This document shows positions 44,403 to 53,946 of a stretch of DNA of 64,000 nt, one piece after another. This DNA comes from Hyphomicrobium sp. ghe19 (GTDB taxonomy: Bacteria; Pseudomonadota; Alphaproteobacteria; Rhizobiales; Hyphomicrobiaceae). The stretch spans positions 248,001 to 312,000 of the forward strand of contig NZ_LR743509.1 of the NCBI RefSeq assembly GCF_902712875.1, given 5' to 3'. Position 1 is the stretch's first letter. Every line of letters starts with the position of its first letter. A program made the position numbers and the translations under genes. Under the pieces are notes generated by a model. That model had not been told where the DNA came from. It saw only the letters and a list, made by a program, of their open reading frames with translations, and did not search any database.

Positions 44403-45581
44403 GTGACGATTGAAGCCGCAGAACGAGCGAATGTCCTTTGGTTTCTGCCGACGCATGGCGATGGACATTATCTGGGGTCGTCTGTCGGCGGCCGCCGTGT
44501 CGATCTCAGTTATTTGAAGCAGATCGCGGAAGCTTCCGACCGGCTCGGGTATTTCGGCGTGCTTCTGCCCACGGGACGAAGCTGTGAAGACTCCTGGGTG
44601 ATTGCGTCGGCACTGTTGCCGCAGACGACGCGGCTTCGCTTTCTCGTCGCTGTAAGGCCGGGACTTCTTTCGCCGGCGGTCGCGGCCCGAATGACAGCGA
44701 CGCTCGATCGCATTTCAGATGGGCGGCTGCTCATCAACGTCGTGACTGGTGGTGATCCGGTCGAGAACAAAGGCGACGGCGTGTTTCTGTCGCATGACGA
44801 ACGCTACGAAGTGACCAAGGAATTTCTCGACGTCTACAAGGCGCTTCTTGCGGGCGAGCGCGTCGATTACGAGGGCCGGCATATCAAGGTCGAGGATGGC
44901 CGTCTGCTCTTTCAACCTATTCAAGCTCCGCACCCGCCTCTCTATTTCGGCGGTTCGTCGGACGCGGGGATCGCGGTGGCGGCCGAGACCGTCGACAAGT
45001 ATTTGACGTGGGGCGAGCCGCCCGGAGAGGTCGCCAAGAAAGTTCAGGTGGCGCAGGCTGCAGCAGCTGCGCGGGGGCGCAAACTTTCCTTCGGCATTCG
45101 TCTGCACGTCATCGTGCGAGAAACGAACGAAGAGGCCTGGCGCGCCGCAAGCGATCTCTTGAAGCACCTCGACGAGAAGACGGTCACGGCTGCGCAAAAG
45201 ACATTCGAGAGAATGGATTCCGTCGGGCAAAAGCGCATGCTGGCGCTGCACAGCGGCAGCCGCGACAAGCTGGAGGTCAGTCCCAATCTTTGGGCAGGAG
45301 TGGGCCTTGTGAGGGGCGGCGCGGGAACTGCGCTCGTCGGCGATGCAGAGACCGTGGCCGAACGCATCAAGGAGTATATGCGGGTCGGAATCGATACCTT
45401 CATTTTCTCGGGCTATCCGCATCTCGAAGAGTCGTATCGTTTCGCCGAACTCGTTTTCCCTCTTTTGCCATTAGCCGATGGCGCTCGCGGCCAGCGGCGA
45501 CGGGAAAACGCCGGTGGGCCGATCGGCGAGACGATTGCGAATTCCATTCTTCCCGAAGAGCGGCAGCGAGGTCAGTCATGA
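44403..45581 (+). CDS. ssuD: FMNH2-dependent alkanesulfonate monooxygenase
   Basis: 392 residues. Cleaves the C-S bond of C1-C14 alkanesulfonates, giving aldehyde and sulfite, with reduced FMN. The sequence follows E. coli SsuD closely: [93 protein letters not shown]. The start is uncertain: GTG at 44403 (behind GGGG) is my choice; TTG 44397 and GTG 44337 are open. It overlaps ssuC by 4 bp (ATGA). No ssuE flavin reductase is in the window. Confidence 0.95.
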   Translation: MTIEAAERANVLWFLPTHGDGHYLGSSVGGRRVDLSYLKQIAEASDRLGYFGVLLPTGRSCEDSWVIASALLPQTTRLRFLVAVRPGLLSPAVAARMTATLDRISDGRLLINVVTGGDPVENKGDGVFLSHDERYEVTKEFLDVYKALLAGERVDYEGRHIKVEDGRLLFQPIQAPHPPLYFGGSSDAGIAVAAETVDKYLTWGEPPGEVAKKVQVAQAAAAARGRKLSFGIRLHVIVRETNEEAWRAASDLLKHLDEKTVTAAQKTFERMDSVGQKRMLALHSGSRDKLEVSPNLWAGVGLVRGGAGTALVGDAETVAERIKEYMRVGIDTFIFSGYPHLEESYRFAELVFPLLPLADGARGQRRRENAGGPIGETIANSILPEERQRGQS

Positions 45582-46378
45582 GCCGTATTTCGCGGACTGA
45601 GAGTATCGTCGATCGTCTGACGCCGTGGCTGTTGCCGTTGTCGGTGCTCGTTTTATGGGAGGTCTTTACGCGAGCAGGCCTGATCGAGCAGCGCGTACTT
45701 CCTGCGCCGAGCCAAGTGGCGGTTGCGTTCTGGGAGAACGCGAAGAGCGGCGCGCTCGCGCATCATGTGATGGTCAGCTTCAATCGCGCCATCGTGGGGC
45801 TCGCGGTCGGCGGCAGCCTTGGATTTATTCTCGGGGTTCTCAACGGCGTATCGCGGCCTGCTGAAAAGCTGTTCGATTCCGGATTACAGATGCTGCGGAA
45901 CGTGCCGCATCTCGCCATTATTCCGATGGTGATCCTATGGTTCGGCATCGATGAGACGGCGAAAATATTCCTGGTTGCTGTCGGGACCCTGTTCCCGATC
46001 TACCTCAACACGTTTCATGGGATACGCACCGTCGACCGCGGGCTCGTCGAGATGGCGAAGGTCAACGGGCTCGGTCCTTTCGCGATTTTCTGGCGCGTGG
46101 TTTTGCCGGGCGCAATGCCTTCGGTTCTCGTCGGGCTGCGCTACGCGCTCGGCATCATGTGGCTGACGCTCATCGTTGCGGAAACGATCTCCGCATCATC
46201 GGGCATCGGATACATGACGATGAACGCGCGGGAATTCCTGCAGACCGATGTCGTCGTGCTCGGCATCCTCGTCTACGCGCTTCTCGGCAAGGCTGCCGAT
46301 TTCGCGACGAAGCTGATCGAGCACCGTGTTCTCGCGTGGCATCCCGCCTATCACGGGTCCGGCTCCGCCTCAGCTTAG
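45578..46378 (+). CDS. ssuC: Aliphatic sulfonate ABC transporter permease
   Basis: 266 residues with about six membrane helices. The cytoplasmic EAA-type loop is [31 protein letters not shown]. The start ATG overlaps the ssuD stop. It forms the membrane channel of the sulfonate importer with SsuB as ATPase. Confidence 0.94.
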   Translation: MSRISRTESIVDRLTPWLLPLSVLVLWEVFTRAGLIEQRVLPAPSQVAVAFWENAKSGALAHHVMVSFNRAIVGLAVGGSLGFILGVLNGVSRPAEKLFDSGLQMLRNVPHLAIIPMVILWFGIDETAKIFLVAVGTLFPIYLNTFHGIRTVDRGLVEMAKVNGLGPFAIFWRVVLPGAMPSVLVGLRYALGIMWLTLIVAETISASSGIGYMTMNAREFLQTDVVVLGILVYALLGKAADFATKLIEHRVLAWHPAYHGSGSASA

Positions 46379-46406
46379 AACCAAATCGCATCAGGTAATT
46401 GCAGCA

Positions 46407-47195
46407 ATGTTGAAGAGAATTGACCCACGCCGCGATCTCGTCAGCGCTGACGACGCCGTGTCCGTCGCGCGCGAAACGCAGCCGACGCCGCTCGGCAAGC
46501 CGCTGAAGCTCGAGGGGCTAAAGCGTTCGTTCGGGCCGCGAAAAGTTCTCGACGGGCTCAGTCTCGATGTTCCCGCAGGGCAGTTCGTCGCGATCGTCGG
46601 GCGTTCGGGCGTCGGTAAATCGACGCTCATGCGTCTGATCGTCGGTCTCGATCAGCCGGAAGAGGGACGCGTCGTCATCGATGGCGAACCCGTCAACGGC
46701 TTGCAGAGTTCGGTGCGGCTTTTGTTTCAAGACGCGCGCCTGCTGCCTTGGCACAGCGTGTTGAGCAACGTCGGGATCGCGCGTGTACCTTGCTGGCGGG
46801 AAGCGGCCATCGAGGCGCTTCGCGACGTCGGGCTTGCAGATCGCCTCAACGAATGGCCGGCCGTGCTCTCGGGAGGACAGCGCCAGCGCGTGGCATTGGC
46901 GCGTGTGCTTGTCGGCCGTCCGAGTGTGCTGCTTCTCGATGAACCCTTCGGAGCGCTCGATGCGATGACGCGGGTGGAAATGCACGGGCTCTTGGAAAGG
47001 CTCTGGCTTCAGCGCAAATTTACGACGCTTCTCATCACCCACGATGTTGCCGAAGCCGTGGCGTTAGCGGATCGCGTCATCGTCATCAGGGATGGCCGTC
47101 TCACATTTGACGTCGACGTTGCTGCGGAGAGGCCGCGCCATCGCGCCGATCCACATCTTGCCGCTTTGCAGGCCAAGATTCTCGCCGAGGTGTGA
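46407..47195 (+). CDS. ssuB: Aliphatic sulfonate ABC transporter ATPase
   Basis: 262 residues. Walker A GRSGVGKST, signature LSGGQRQRVALARVL, Walker B VLLLDEPFGALDA and the H-loop LLITHDV. The N-terminal ~35 residues before KLEGLKRSFG are a polar extension. It starts 28 bp after the ssuC stop; the next gene on the other strand ends 3 bp past its stop. Confidence 0.94.
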   Translation: MLKRIDPRRDLVSADDAVSVARETQPTPLGKPLKLEGLKRSFGPRKVLDGLSLDVPAGQFVAIVGRSGVGKSTLMRLIVGLDQPEEGRVVIDGEPVNGLQSSVRLLFQDARLLPWHSVLSNVGIARVPCWREAAIEALRDVGLADRLNEWPAVLSGGQRQRVALARVLVGRPSVLLLDEPFGALDAMTRVEMHGLLERLWLQRKFTTLLITHDVAEAVALADRVIVIRDGRLTFDVDVAAERPRHRADPHLAALQAKILAEV

Positions 47196-47198
47196 AGG

Positions 47199-48662
47199 CT
47201 ACTCGTCGGCGAGAGACAGAGGGCGCGCAACTTGTTCGAGCGGCTTGCCTTCAGCGGCGACTGCTTTGAACGCGGCGACGCCTGCCGCCAACAACATCAA
47301 TCCCGCGCCGATGAGGTAGCCGACGAACACGCTATTGCGTGATCCGGTATCGATAAGGTGGCCGAGGAAAGCGGGGCCGATGACGCCGCCGATGCCGGTT
47401 CCGACGGCATAGAAAAGCGAAATGGCGAGCGCGCGGACTTCGAGTGGGAACGATTCGCTGACCGTGAGGTAGGCTGCACTCGATGCTGCCGAACCGAAGA
47501 AGAATACGATCACCCAGGCGAACGTGAGCATCGAATCCGAAACGAGATTGGCCGCAAACAAATATCCGGTGAGGGCGAGCAGCACGCCGGCGACGCTATA
47601 CGTCATGATGAGCATCGGCCGGCGTCCCCAAATATCGAAGAGCCGTCCAAGCAGCAGCGGTCCGAGGAAGTTTCCGGCAGCAAAGGGGAGAAGATACCAA
47701 CCAATTTTGTCGGTTGCGACGCCGTAGAACGACGAAAGAACGAGCGCGTAGGTGAAGAAGATCGCGTTGTAAAAATAGGCTTGCGCGGTCATCAGGGAAA
47801 ATCCCACGATCGCGCGATCGAGGTGCGTTTTCAGGATCGACGTCGCGACTTCGATGAGCGGCGTATGACTGCGCGTTTTGAGGCGTGTCGTTTTGAGCGC
47901 ATCATTGTCGAGAACCTGGTTGTCGTTCTCGAATTTCGCTTCTATTCCGTCCACGATCTTGTCAGCTTTTTTTGCATGGCCATGCGTGATGAGCCACCGC
48001 GGGCTCTCGGGGATCCATAAGCGCAACAGGAAGATGAATACGCTCAATCCACCGCCGATCAGGAAGGTCAATCGCCAGCCGATGTCCGCCGGTAGAAGCG
48101 CGGTATCGAGCAGGACGACAGAGCCCAGGGCGCCGAGCGCCGCGCCGATCCAGAAACTGCCGTTGATGCTGAGATCGGTCCAGCCTCGATACCGCGCGGG
48201 CACCAGTTCCTGGATCGTCGAATTTACGGCTGTGTACTCGCCGCCGATGCCGGCGCCAGTCAGAAAGCGGAATAGCGAAAAGCTCACGAGGTTCCACGAG
48301 AATGCGGTCGCGATCGTTGCGAGCATGTACGTCGTCAGCGTGATGAAGAAGAGCTTCTTGCGTCCAAGCCTGTCTGTCAGCCAGCCGAAAAACAATCCGC
48401 CAAGCACGGCGCCGGCGAGGTAAGAGCTATTCGTTATGCCGACGTCGGTATTGGTAAACTGAAGCGTGGGGCTGTTCTTCAAGGCTCCGGCAATGGCGCT
48501 GACGAGGGTGACCTCCAGCCCATCGAGAATCCAGGTTATGCCGAGCGCCACGATGACGAGGACGTGAAAGCGCCCGAACGGCAAGCGATCGAGGCGTGAG
48601 GGTATCGTCGTTTCGACGACAGTCCCGCCTTCCACCTTCTCGCTTGCAACCGGCTTTTGCAT
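47199..48662 (-). CDS. MFS transporter (sugar/metabolite porter-like)
   Basis: 487 residues from the ATG at 48662. Twelve membrane helices; the inter-helix motif GWLTDRLGRKKLF and the repeated LLLGRLFDIWGRRPM are typical of sugar- and organic-acid porters, as is ESPRWLITHG near the middle. RFLTGAGIGGEYTAVNS is typical of metabolite:H+ symporters. Substrate unknown. A TTG start at 48719 is possible. The stop is 3 bp from ssuB, so the two transcripts converge tightly. Confidence 0.9.
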   Translation of the reverse strand: MQKPVASEKVEGGTVVETTIPSRLDRLPFGRFHVLVIVALGITWILDGLEVTLVSAIAGALKNSPTLQFTNTDVGITNSSYLAGAVLGGLFFGWLTDRLGRKKLFFITLTTYMLATIATAFSWNLVSFSLFRFLTGAGIGGEYTAVNSTIQELVPARYRGWTDLSINGSFWIGAALGALGSVVLLDTALLPADIGWRLTFLIGGGLSVFIFLLRLWIPESPRWLITHGHAKKADKIVDGIEAKFENDNQVLDNDALKTTRLKTRSHTPLIEVATSILKTHLDRAIVGFSLMTAQAYFYNAIFFTYALVLSSFYGVATDKIGWYLLPFAAGNFLGPLLLGRLFDIWGRRPMLIMTYSVAGVLLALTGYLFAANLVSDSMLTFAWVIVFFFGSAASSAAYLTVSESFPLEVRALAISLFYAVGTGIGGVIGPAFLGHLIDTGSRNSVFVGYLIGAGLMLLAAGVAAFKAVAAEGKPLEQVARPLSLADE

Positions 48663-48733
48663 GGAACCGCAGGGCTCGCTCGCTTCGGAGGGAAACGCGC
48701 GAGCCCAGTAGCGGTTCAAATCGGAATGACGGT

Positions 48734-49729
48734 TTAGACGAAAGCTTCAGAAGGACCGTGAGGCTCATACGGTTCTTCGAGATAGTTGATGTCTTCGGGC
48801 GTCAGCTTGACTGATACGGCTTTTATCGCGTCCTCGAGCTGATGGGGCTTGGTCGCGCCGATGATGGGAGACGTCACCACAGGTTTCGTCAGCATCCAGG
48901 CGAGTGCGACCTGAGCCGCTGAGATGCCGCGCTTTTTTGCGACGTCCATCACGCGGTCGACGACAGGCTTGTCGATCTTCCGCGTTTTTTCGTAGAGCCG
49001 TTGGGCGAACGGATCGGCTTTCGCGCGCTCTGTCTGTGGTTCATCTTGCCAGGGTCGAGCGAGGCGTCCGCGTGCCAACGGCGACCAGGGCGTGACGCCG
49101 ATACCCTCGGAAAGGCAGAGCGGCAGCATATCGCGTTCTTCCTCGCGATAGAGCAGGTTGTAATAATTTTGCATCGATATGAACTGCGCCCACCCGTTAG
49201 CGCGCTGCAGACCGATGGCTTTCATGAACTGCCAGGAGTGCATCGAGGACGCGCCAAGATAGAGCGCCTTGCCGGAGCGTACGACTTCGTCCAGTGCTTC
49301 GAGCGTTTCCTCCAGCGGCGTTTCATAATCGTAGCGGTGGATGATGTAGAGGTCGACGTAGTCGGTGCCGAGGCGCGTCAGGCTGTCGTCGATCTCGGAA
49401 AAGATCGCCTTGCGCGAGAGGCCCTTGCCGTTCGGTCCAGACCGCATGGGGGAATAGACTTTGGTGGCGATAACGACATCCTCACGCTTGGCGAAATCGC
49501 GAAGGGCGCGCCCGAGCACGCGCTCGCTCTCGCCGTGGGAATAGACGTTCGCGGTATCGAAGAAATTTATGCCGTGTTCCAACGCCGATTTGATGTAGGG
49601 GCGGCTGTCCTCCTCACTCAAGGTCCAGGTCCATTTCATGACGCCTGCGTCGGATTGCCCGTAGCTCATGCAGCCCAGGCAGATGCGGGACACTTCGAGA
49701 CCAGTGTGACCGAGTTTGACGTATTCCAT
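48734..49729 (-). CDS. Aldo/keto reductase (YajO-like)
   Basis: 331 residues. TIM-barrel NADPH-dependent carbonyl reductase; the catalytic Asp/Tyr lie in FFDTANVYSHGESE, Lys in VIATKVYSPM, and His in YIIHRYDYE. NADP-binding SPLARGRLAR and IIGATKPHQLEDA segments are present. The family resembles E. coli YajO and other AKRs acting on aldehydes. Same strand as the MFS gene, 72 bp upstream. Confidence 0.93.
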   Translation of the reverse strand: MEYVKLGHTGLEVSRICLGCMSYGQSDAGVMKWTWTLSEEDSRPYIKSALEHGINFFDTANVYSHGESERVLGRALRDFAKREDVVIATKVYSPMRSGPNGKGLSRKAIFSEIDDSLTRLGTDYVDLYIIHRYDYETPLEETLEALDEVVRSGKALYLGASSMHSWQFMKAIGLQRANGWAQFISMQNYYNLLYREEERDMLPLCLSEGIGVTPWSPLARGRLARPWQDEPQTERAKADPFAQRLYEKTRKIDKPVVDRVMDVAKKRGISAAQVALAWMLTKPVVTSPIIGATKPHQLEDAIKAVSVKLTPEDINYLEEPYEPHGPSEAFV

Positions 49730-49868
49730 AAATACCTCGCGGGAGTGAATGCATCAGGAAGCGTGCGGATTGAAGATTCGTCATGTGGAATTAAATCTGG
49801 CCGGCGCAACCGGCAGGGGCGCCGATCAAAACGGCGATAATGAAGTCAGTAATAAAGCAGGCGGCTCG

Positions 49869-50147
49869 TCAACGCTTGTCGATAGCCTGCTGCGGGCGGA
49901 TTTTTTTACCGCCGTCGAGCCACAGCGCCAAAGCGGTTGCCAATGTGACGCCTGCAACGGCTCCGGTGTGGCTCGCGACGACTTCGCCGGCTGCCCATGA
50001 CAAGCCGATAATCACGAGCAATGGGAGAAGGACATTGGCTCTGGATTTGGAAAGCGAGGAGGTGATGACCAAAGCGCCGAGAACAGCGCCGATGGCACCG
50101 AAATAGTAATAACAAATGGCGCCGATGAAGACGATGACGAGAGTCAC
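49869..50147 (-). CDS. Small membrane protein of unknown function
   Basis: 92 residues with a GTG start at 50147 behind AAGGAC. Three to four hydrophobic stretches (LVIVFIGAICYYYFGAIGAVLGALVI, LLPLLVIIGLSWAAGEVVAS, AVAGVTLATALALWL) cover most of the protein, ending in a basic tail. Not recognised. Confidence 0.6.
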   Translation of the reverse strand: MTLVIVFIGAICYYYFGAIGAVLGALVITSSLSKSRANVLLPLLVIIGLSWAAGEVVASHTGAVAGVTLATALALWLDGGKKIRPQQAIDKR

Positions 50148-50410
50148 GCCGGCCGTCCTTTTGGAACCCGAATCGGTGAATGCATTCGGATTTTACATCA
50201 GGGCAATAAGAAGCCTTGACGACAATTTAGACAAAATGCGCCGTATCTGCCGATCAATTCGGCAGATAGGTTCAATGGACGGCGAATTCCGGGAAAAGGT
50301 GTAGCGCTCGGTCGTATTGAGACGACAATTGCACGTCAGCCATCGACTTTGGGCACCTTGTCTGGATATGCCGAGATCCCAAGTAGCGGGAAAGCGAAAT
50401 GGAGGCATCC

Positions 50411-50635
50411 GTGTCTGGCGACGCAACTCCCGTCATCTTTTTCATTGCGAGCGTGTACGCCTTCGGGATCGTAATTCTTTATGCGCTGGCGCGCGCTTGG
50501 GAGCAGGCGCTCTCATCGCGGCAGAGAAGTGATAACGCAGCGCGACATAAGAACGAGCGTTTTCCGGCGGATGGACCCGGTGAGCCGATCAGTAGTCTAT
50601 CGCGCAGCACAAGCCGCGGCGGCGTGGACCATTGA
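50411..50635 (+). CDS. Small single-span membrane protein
   Basis: 74 residues; a GTG at 50411 follows GGAGG with 5-nt spacing, better than the ATG at 50399. One membrane helix (PVIFFIASVYAFGIVILYALA) then a polar, Arg/Ser-rich C-terminus. Unknown function. Confidence 0.5.
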   Translation: MSGDATPVIFFIASVYAFGIVILYALARAWEQALSSRQRSDNAARHKNERFPADGPGEPISSLSRSTSRGGVDH

Positions 50636-50772
50636 AAGGTGGAACAAGTCTCGTGGGTTGTCGCGAAACACTCGGTTCATCTCTTAGATGCCGTGAGACT
50701 CAAGCAGATATCATTCGCAAAAGAGCGCGGCCGTTAACTTCTCGCTGTCGGATTTCTGGTATCGTACGTGTA

Positions 50773-50849
50773 CCTCATATCCTCCCCCCGGATTGAGGTC
50801 TTGAGCGTGGGCACTCGGCCACCCCCTCTTCCCCCCGCCGGGTGCCCAC
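50773..50849. repeat. Tandem GC-rich hairpins
   Basis: First hairpin: CCTCA-T-ATCC (50773-50782) with GGAT-TGAGG (50790-50798). Second: GTGGGCACTCGG (50807-50818) with CCGGGTGCCCAC (50838-50849), 12 bp with one G-T position. They lie between two small hypothetical genes, about 25 bp past the stop of the minus-strand gene at 50874. No T-run follows. Confidence 0.6.
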
Positions 50850-50873
50850 CACTCATTTTCAGCGTCTTTGCGA

Positions 50874-51311
50874 CTACATTTCTGCGCGCAGCGACCGGAC
50901 GATGATACGGCCCGAGGAATCTTCCGATGCAGCCCGTCTCGGCTGGTCTTCCGGTATTGCGCGTCTAGGAATCCGTTTGACCCAGCCCGCCACCCGCGGC
51001 CGTACGACGACACCCATCGTTTTAAACTGCTTGTTGTTCTGTTCGGCCTCGTCGAGACCTTTCGCCAGCTCGCCGAACGCAATCGAAGGCGCTTTCGGCA
51101 CGATCACGTCCCTGGCTTGTGACCGGGAGACAATCGCCTTCTGCGAAGCCAATACAACATTTACCCGCGTCGGCCGTTGCTCCGATGAGGGAGCCCGCGC
51201 CAACTTTGTCAGTGCTTCACGGGCAAGAGCTTCTCCGACTGTCACGACGGTCCAGGAGCTGGCCACGATCAGAACGATATAAAACAGCGACGCGTAAAAC
51301 CGATTTGACAT
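50874..51311 (-). CDS. Hypothetical single-span membrane/exported protein
   Basis: 145 residues from the ATG at 51311. An N-terminal hydrophobic helix (FYASLFYIVLIVASSWTVVTV) is followed by a charged, Ala/Arg-rich soluble part with no recognised domain. It could be exported or anchored. Codon composition is like the neighbours. Confidence 0.45.
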   Translation of the reverse strand: MSNRFYASLFYIVLIVASSWTVVTVGEALAREALTKLARAPSSEQRPTRVNVVLASQKAIVSRSQARDVIVPKAPSIAFGELAKGLDEAEQNNKQFKTMGVVVRPRVAGWVKRIPRRAIPEDQPRRAASEDSSGRIIVRSLRAEM

Positions 51312-51455
51312 GGCACAGCCAACAACCTCTGGCATCGTGCCCCCACTCGATAGCCTAGCAGAATACTCCCTGCGGCTACCGGTGTTCCCAGGTCGTGCTA
51401 AAAATCGCCTTAGCGAAGATCGCGCAGTTGTTTGCGTCGGCCAAAGACGGAGCGA

Positions 51456-52238
51456 TCAAGCGCTGATCGCGGCGCGGATGGCGTCGAGGCCATCGGTCAG
51501 AGCAGCGGGACCCGGTTGCAAAATGAGCGGCGACTTGATCTCGTAGATTTTGTTTTCGACAACCGCCGGTATGTCTTGCCAGCCGTCCCGTGCGCGAATT
51601 TTCTCCGGTCTCACCTTTTTGCCGCACCAGGAGGCGAGAATGATCTCGGGCGATCGATGTGCCACGTCCGCGGCGGACACGATGCGATCTTTGGCGGCGG
51701 GTTCGCTGCGCTTCTCGGGAAAAATATCATCGCCGCCCGCAATCTCGATCAACTCGGAAACCCAGCACAGGCCGGTTATCATCGGCTCGTCCCATTCCTC
51801 GAAATAGACGCGCGGACGGCGGGCTAGCGTTTGCGTTTCGCGCCGGACAGTGTCGAGGCGTTCTTGGAACGAGCGGGCCAGTGCATCGGCTTTTTCGTTG
51901 CAGCCGATCAGCGCCCCAAGCGTCCGTATCATTGCGAAGATGCCGGCCAGGTCACGTTGGTTGAAAACATGAACGGCGAGGCCAGCGCGCGTGAGATCCG
52001 CCGCGATCGACGCTTGAATATCCGAGAACGCGAGAACAAGATCAGGCTTCAGGGCTTCGATTTTTGGAATATCCGCCGAGGTAAAGGCCGACACGCGCGG
52101 CTTCTCGCGCCGAACTTGCGGCGGGCGAACCGCGTATCCGGAGACGCCGACGATCCGGTGCTCTTCTCCGAGCAAATACAGTGTTTCGACCGTCTCTTCG
52201 GTGAGGCAGACAAGCCGGCGGGCGGGAAAGTGGCGCAT
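51456..52238 (-). CDS. BtuF-like cobalamin/metal-chelate binding protein without signal peptide
   Basis: 260 residues with the helical-backbone metal receptor fold of periplasmic binding proteins: RLVCLTEETVETLYLLGEEHRIVGVSGYAVRPP, KPDLVLAFSDIQASIAADL, PRVYFEEWDEPMITGLCWVSELIEIAGGDDIF. This is the COG0614 subgroup often called cobalamin-binding protein. No signal peptide is visible, and no BtuC/BtuD or TonB receptor gene is adjacent. Ligand uncertain. Confidence 0.88.
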   Translation of the reverse strand: MRHFPARRLVCLTEETVETLYLLGEEHRIVGVSGYAVRPPQVRREKPRVSAFTSADIPKIEALKPDLVLAFSDIQASIAADLTRAGLAVHVFNQRDLAGIFAMIRTLGALIGCNEKADALARSFQERLDTVRRETQTLARRPRVYFEEWDEPMITGLCWVSELIEIAGGDDIFPEKRSEPAAKDRIVSAADVAHRSPEIILASWCGKKVRPEKIRARDGWQDIPAVVENKIYEIKSPLILQPGPAALTDGLDAIRAAISA

Positions 52239-52273
52239 GTGATTTATACCCAGTGTGGTCGACGCGGGGAGCG

Positions 52274-53029
52274 ATGAGGCATCATAGCGAGTCTAAGTGT
52301 AATGGGTCTAAGTCTGGCCGGGCGGCCAAATGGTGTTGCCTGTTTTTGCTTATGACATTTTGGCCTGTCGCTGCCACGTACGTGCGAGCCGCGGATAACG
52401 AGCTGACCTATCTCTTTCACGAGCCGGCGAAGCCATCTGCCCATCCGCCGCTGATCGTCTTGCTTCACGGAAGCGGCGCCGATGAGACCGATATGATCGG
52501 TCTCTGGCCGCAATTGCCGGAAGGCTTTGTCGTCGTATCGCCGCGCGCGCCATTTGGAGATCGGGCGAGCGGCTACCGATGGTATCGCAAGGGAGCTTCG
52601 ACCGAGGCCGACATCAGGCTCAGTCGCGATGTCATCGCCAAGCTTGTTGAAACTGCAGTCAACCGGTTCCACGCCGACCCTCAGAGGGTTTTTCTAGCGG
52701 GATTCAGTCAGGGTGCGGTGATGGTCTACCATGCAGTCCTGCGCGCGCCCGGCAGGTTTCGCGGCGCGGCTGTGCTCAGCGGCTCCCTCTACGCCTTCGA
52801 CGAGCGCAAGCTTTCACCAAAAGCGGATTGGACGCACGAGTCGTTTTTCATCGGCCATGGAACGGCTGACGAGCGCGTTCCGTTCGCCAGCGCAAGGCGC
52901 GCTCATGAAGCGCTCGGTCGGCTCGGCGTTCCCAATGCATTTCATTCCTACGAGCGCATGCACCACGAGATCGGCGATCGCGAAATGCAGGATCTCAATG
53001 CGTGGCTGACTGAGCGCGGCTCGTCGTGA
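52274..53029 (+). CDS. Exported carboxylesterase (dienelactone hydrolase/phospholipase-like)
   Basis: 251 residues; ATG at 52274 behind GGGGAG. A hydrophobic segment CCLFLLMTFWPVAATYVRA near 20-40 is a likely signal peptide. The alpha/beta hydrolase core has the HGSGADETDMIGLWP oxyanion region, nucleophile Ser in AGFSQGAVM (about 145), the Asp in HGTADERVP and His in YERMHHEIG. Family: carboxylesterase/phospholipase Abhydrolase_2. Substrate unknown. Confidence 0.9.
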   Translation: MRHHSESKCNGSKSGRAAKWCCLFLLMTFWPVAATYVRAADNELTYLFHEPAKPSAHPPLIVLLHGSGADETDMIGLWPQLPEGFVVVSPRAPFGDRASGYRWYRKGASTEADIRLSRDVIAKLVETAVNRFHADPQRVFLAGFSQGAVMVYHAVLRAPGRFRGAAVLSGSLYAFDERKLSPKADWTHESFFIGHGTADERVPFASARRAHEALGRLGVPNAFHSYERMHHEIGDREMQDLNAWLTERGSS

Positions 53030-53896
53030 CTAACTGCCAGCGAGCAACTTGTCCTGTGTCTTCGTCTCGAAATCGGCCGCGTCGTGGCGTTCATGCAATT
53101 GGCTGGCGGGATCGCCCGAGATGCGGTTTACCATTCGCCCACGTTGCACCGCGGGCCGTTGGCGGACGGCGTCAGCCCAGCGACGGACGTTCTTATATTC
53201 GTTGACCGAGAGGAACTCGGCCGCTCCGTAAAGTGTGCCCTGTACCAGCGCGCCGTACCAAGGCCAGATTGCCATATCGGCGATCGTATACTCGTTGCCC
53301 GCAACATATGCGTTATTGGCCAAGCGGTGGTCGAGTACGTCGAGCTGGCGCTTCACCTCCATCGCAAAACGATCGATGGCGTATTCGATCTTCGTCGGCG
53401 CGTAGCTGTAGAAGTGGCCGAAACCGCCACCGAGATATGGTGCGCTTCCCATCTGCCAGAACAGCCAGGAGAGGCATTCGGCACGTGCGGGAACCTCGGT
53501 AGGCAGGAAGGCGCCGAACTTCTCGGCGAGATACAACAGGATCGCGCCAGACTCGAAGATGCGCACCGGTTCCGGTCCGCTGCGATCCATCATGGCCGGA
53601 ATTTTAGAGTTGGGGTTCACTGCTACGAAGCCACTGCCGAACTGATCGCCATCGTTGATATTGATCAGCCAAGCATCGTACTCCGCGCCGCTGTGCCCGA
53701 GCGCCAGCAGCTCTTCGAGCATGATCGTGACCTTCACGCCGTTGGGCGTGGCTAGCGAATAGAGCTGAAGCGGATGGCGGCCGACCGGCAAATCCTTGTC
53801 GTGCGTCGAACCTGAAATAGGGCGATTTATGCTGGCGAATTGACCGCCGCTCGGCTTGTTCCAGACCCAGATCTTGGGCGGCGTGTATTCCGTCAT
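53030..53896 (-). CDS. yghU: YghU-like glutathione S-transferase/disulfide-bond reductase
   Basis: 288 residues closely following E. coli YghU: an N-terminal KIWVWNKPSGGQFASINRP, GKHPLQLYS-like segment (GRHPLQLYSLATPNGVKVTIML), NPNSKIPAMMD, GGGFGHFYSYAP, ADMAIWPWYG and a C-terminal QLHERHDAADFETKT. Nu-class GST with glutathione-linked disulfide reductase and peroxidase activity in characterised members. It lies 50 bp downstream of the RNA methyltransferase gene. Confidence 0.95.
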   Translation of the reverse strand: MTEYTPPKIWVWNKPSGGQFASINRPISGSTHDKDLPVGRHPLQLYSLATPNGVKVTIMLEELLALGHSGAEYDAWLININDGDQFGSGFVAVNPNSKIPAMMDRSGPEPVRIFESGAILLYLAEKFGAFLPTEVPARAECLSWLFWQMGSAPYLGGGFGHFYSYAPTKIEYAIDRFAMEVKRQLDVLDHRLANNAYVAGNEYTIADMAIWPWYGALVQGTLYGAAEFLSVNEYKNVRRWADAVRQRPAVQRGRMVNRISGDPASQLHERHDAADFETKTQDKLLAGS

Positions 53897-53946
53897 ATCT
53901 CATGCTCCCATTTCGGCCGCGAGGCGATCGCGTTGCTCGATCGGCA

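Noticed and set aside
45008..45577. N-terminal extension of ssuC reaching back into ssuD
   Set aside because: The extra ~190 residues are an out-of-frame reading of ssuD. The overlap start (ATGA) at 45578 gives a normal-length permease.
50711..51082. 123-residue minus-strand frame across the tandem hairpins
   Set aside because: Runs through the hairpins and overlaps the better-supported gene at 50874.
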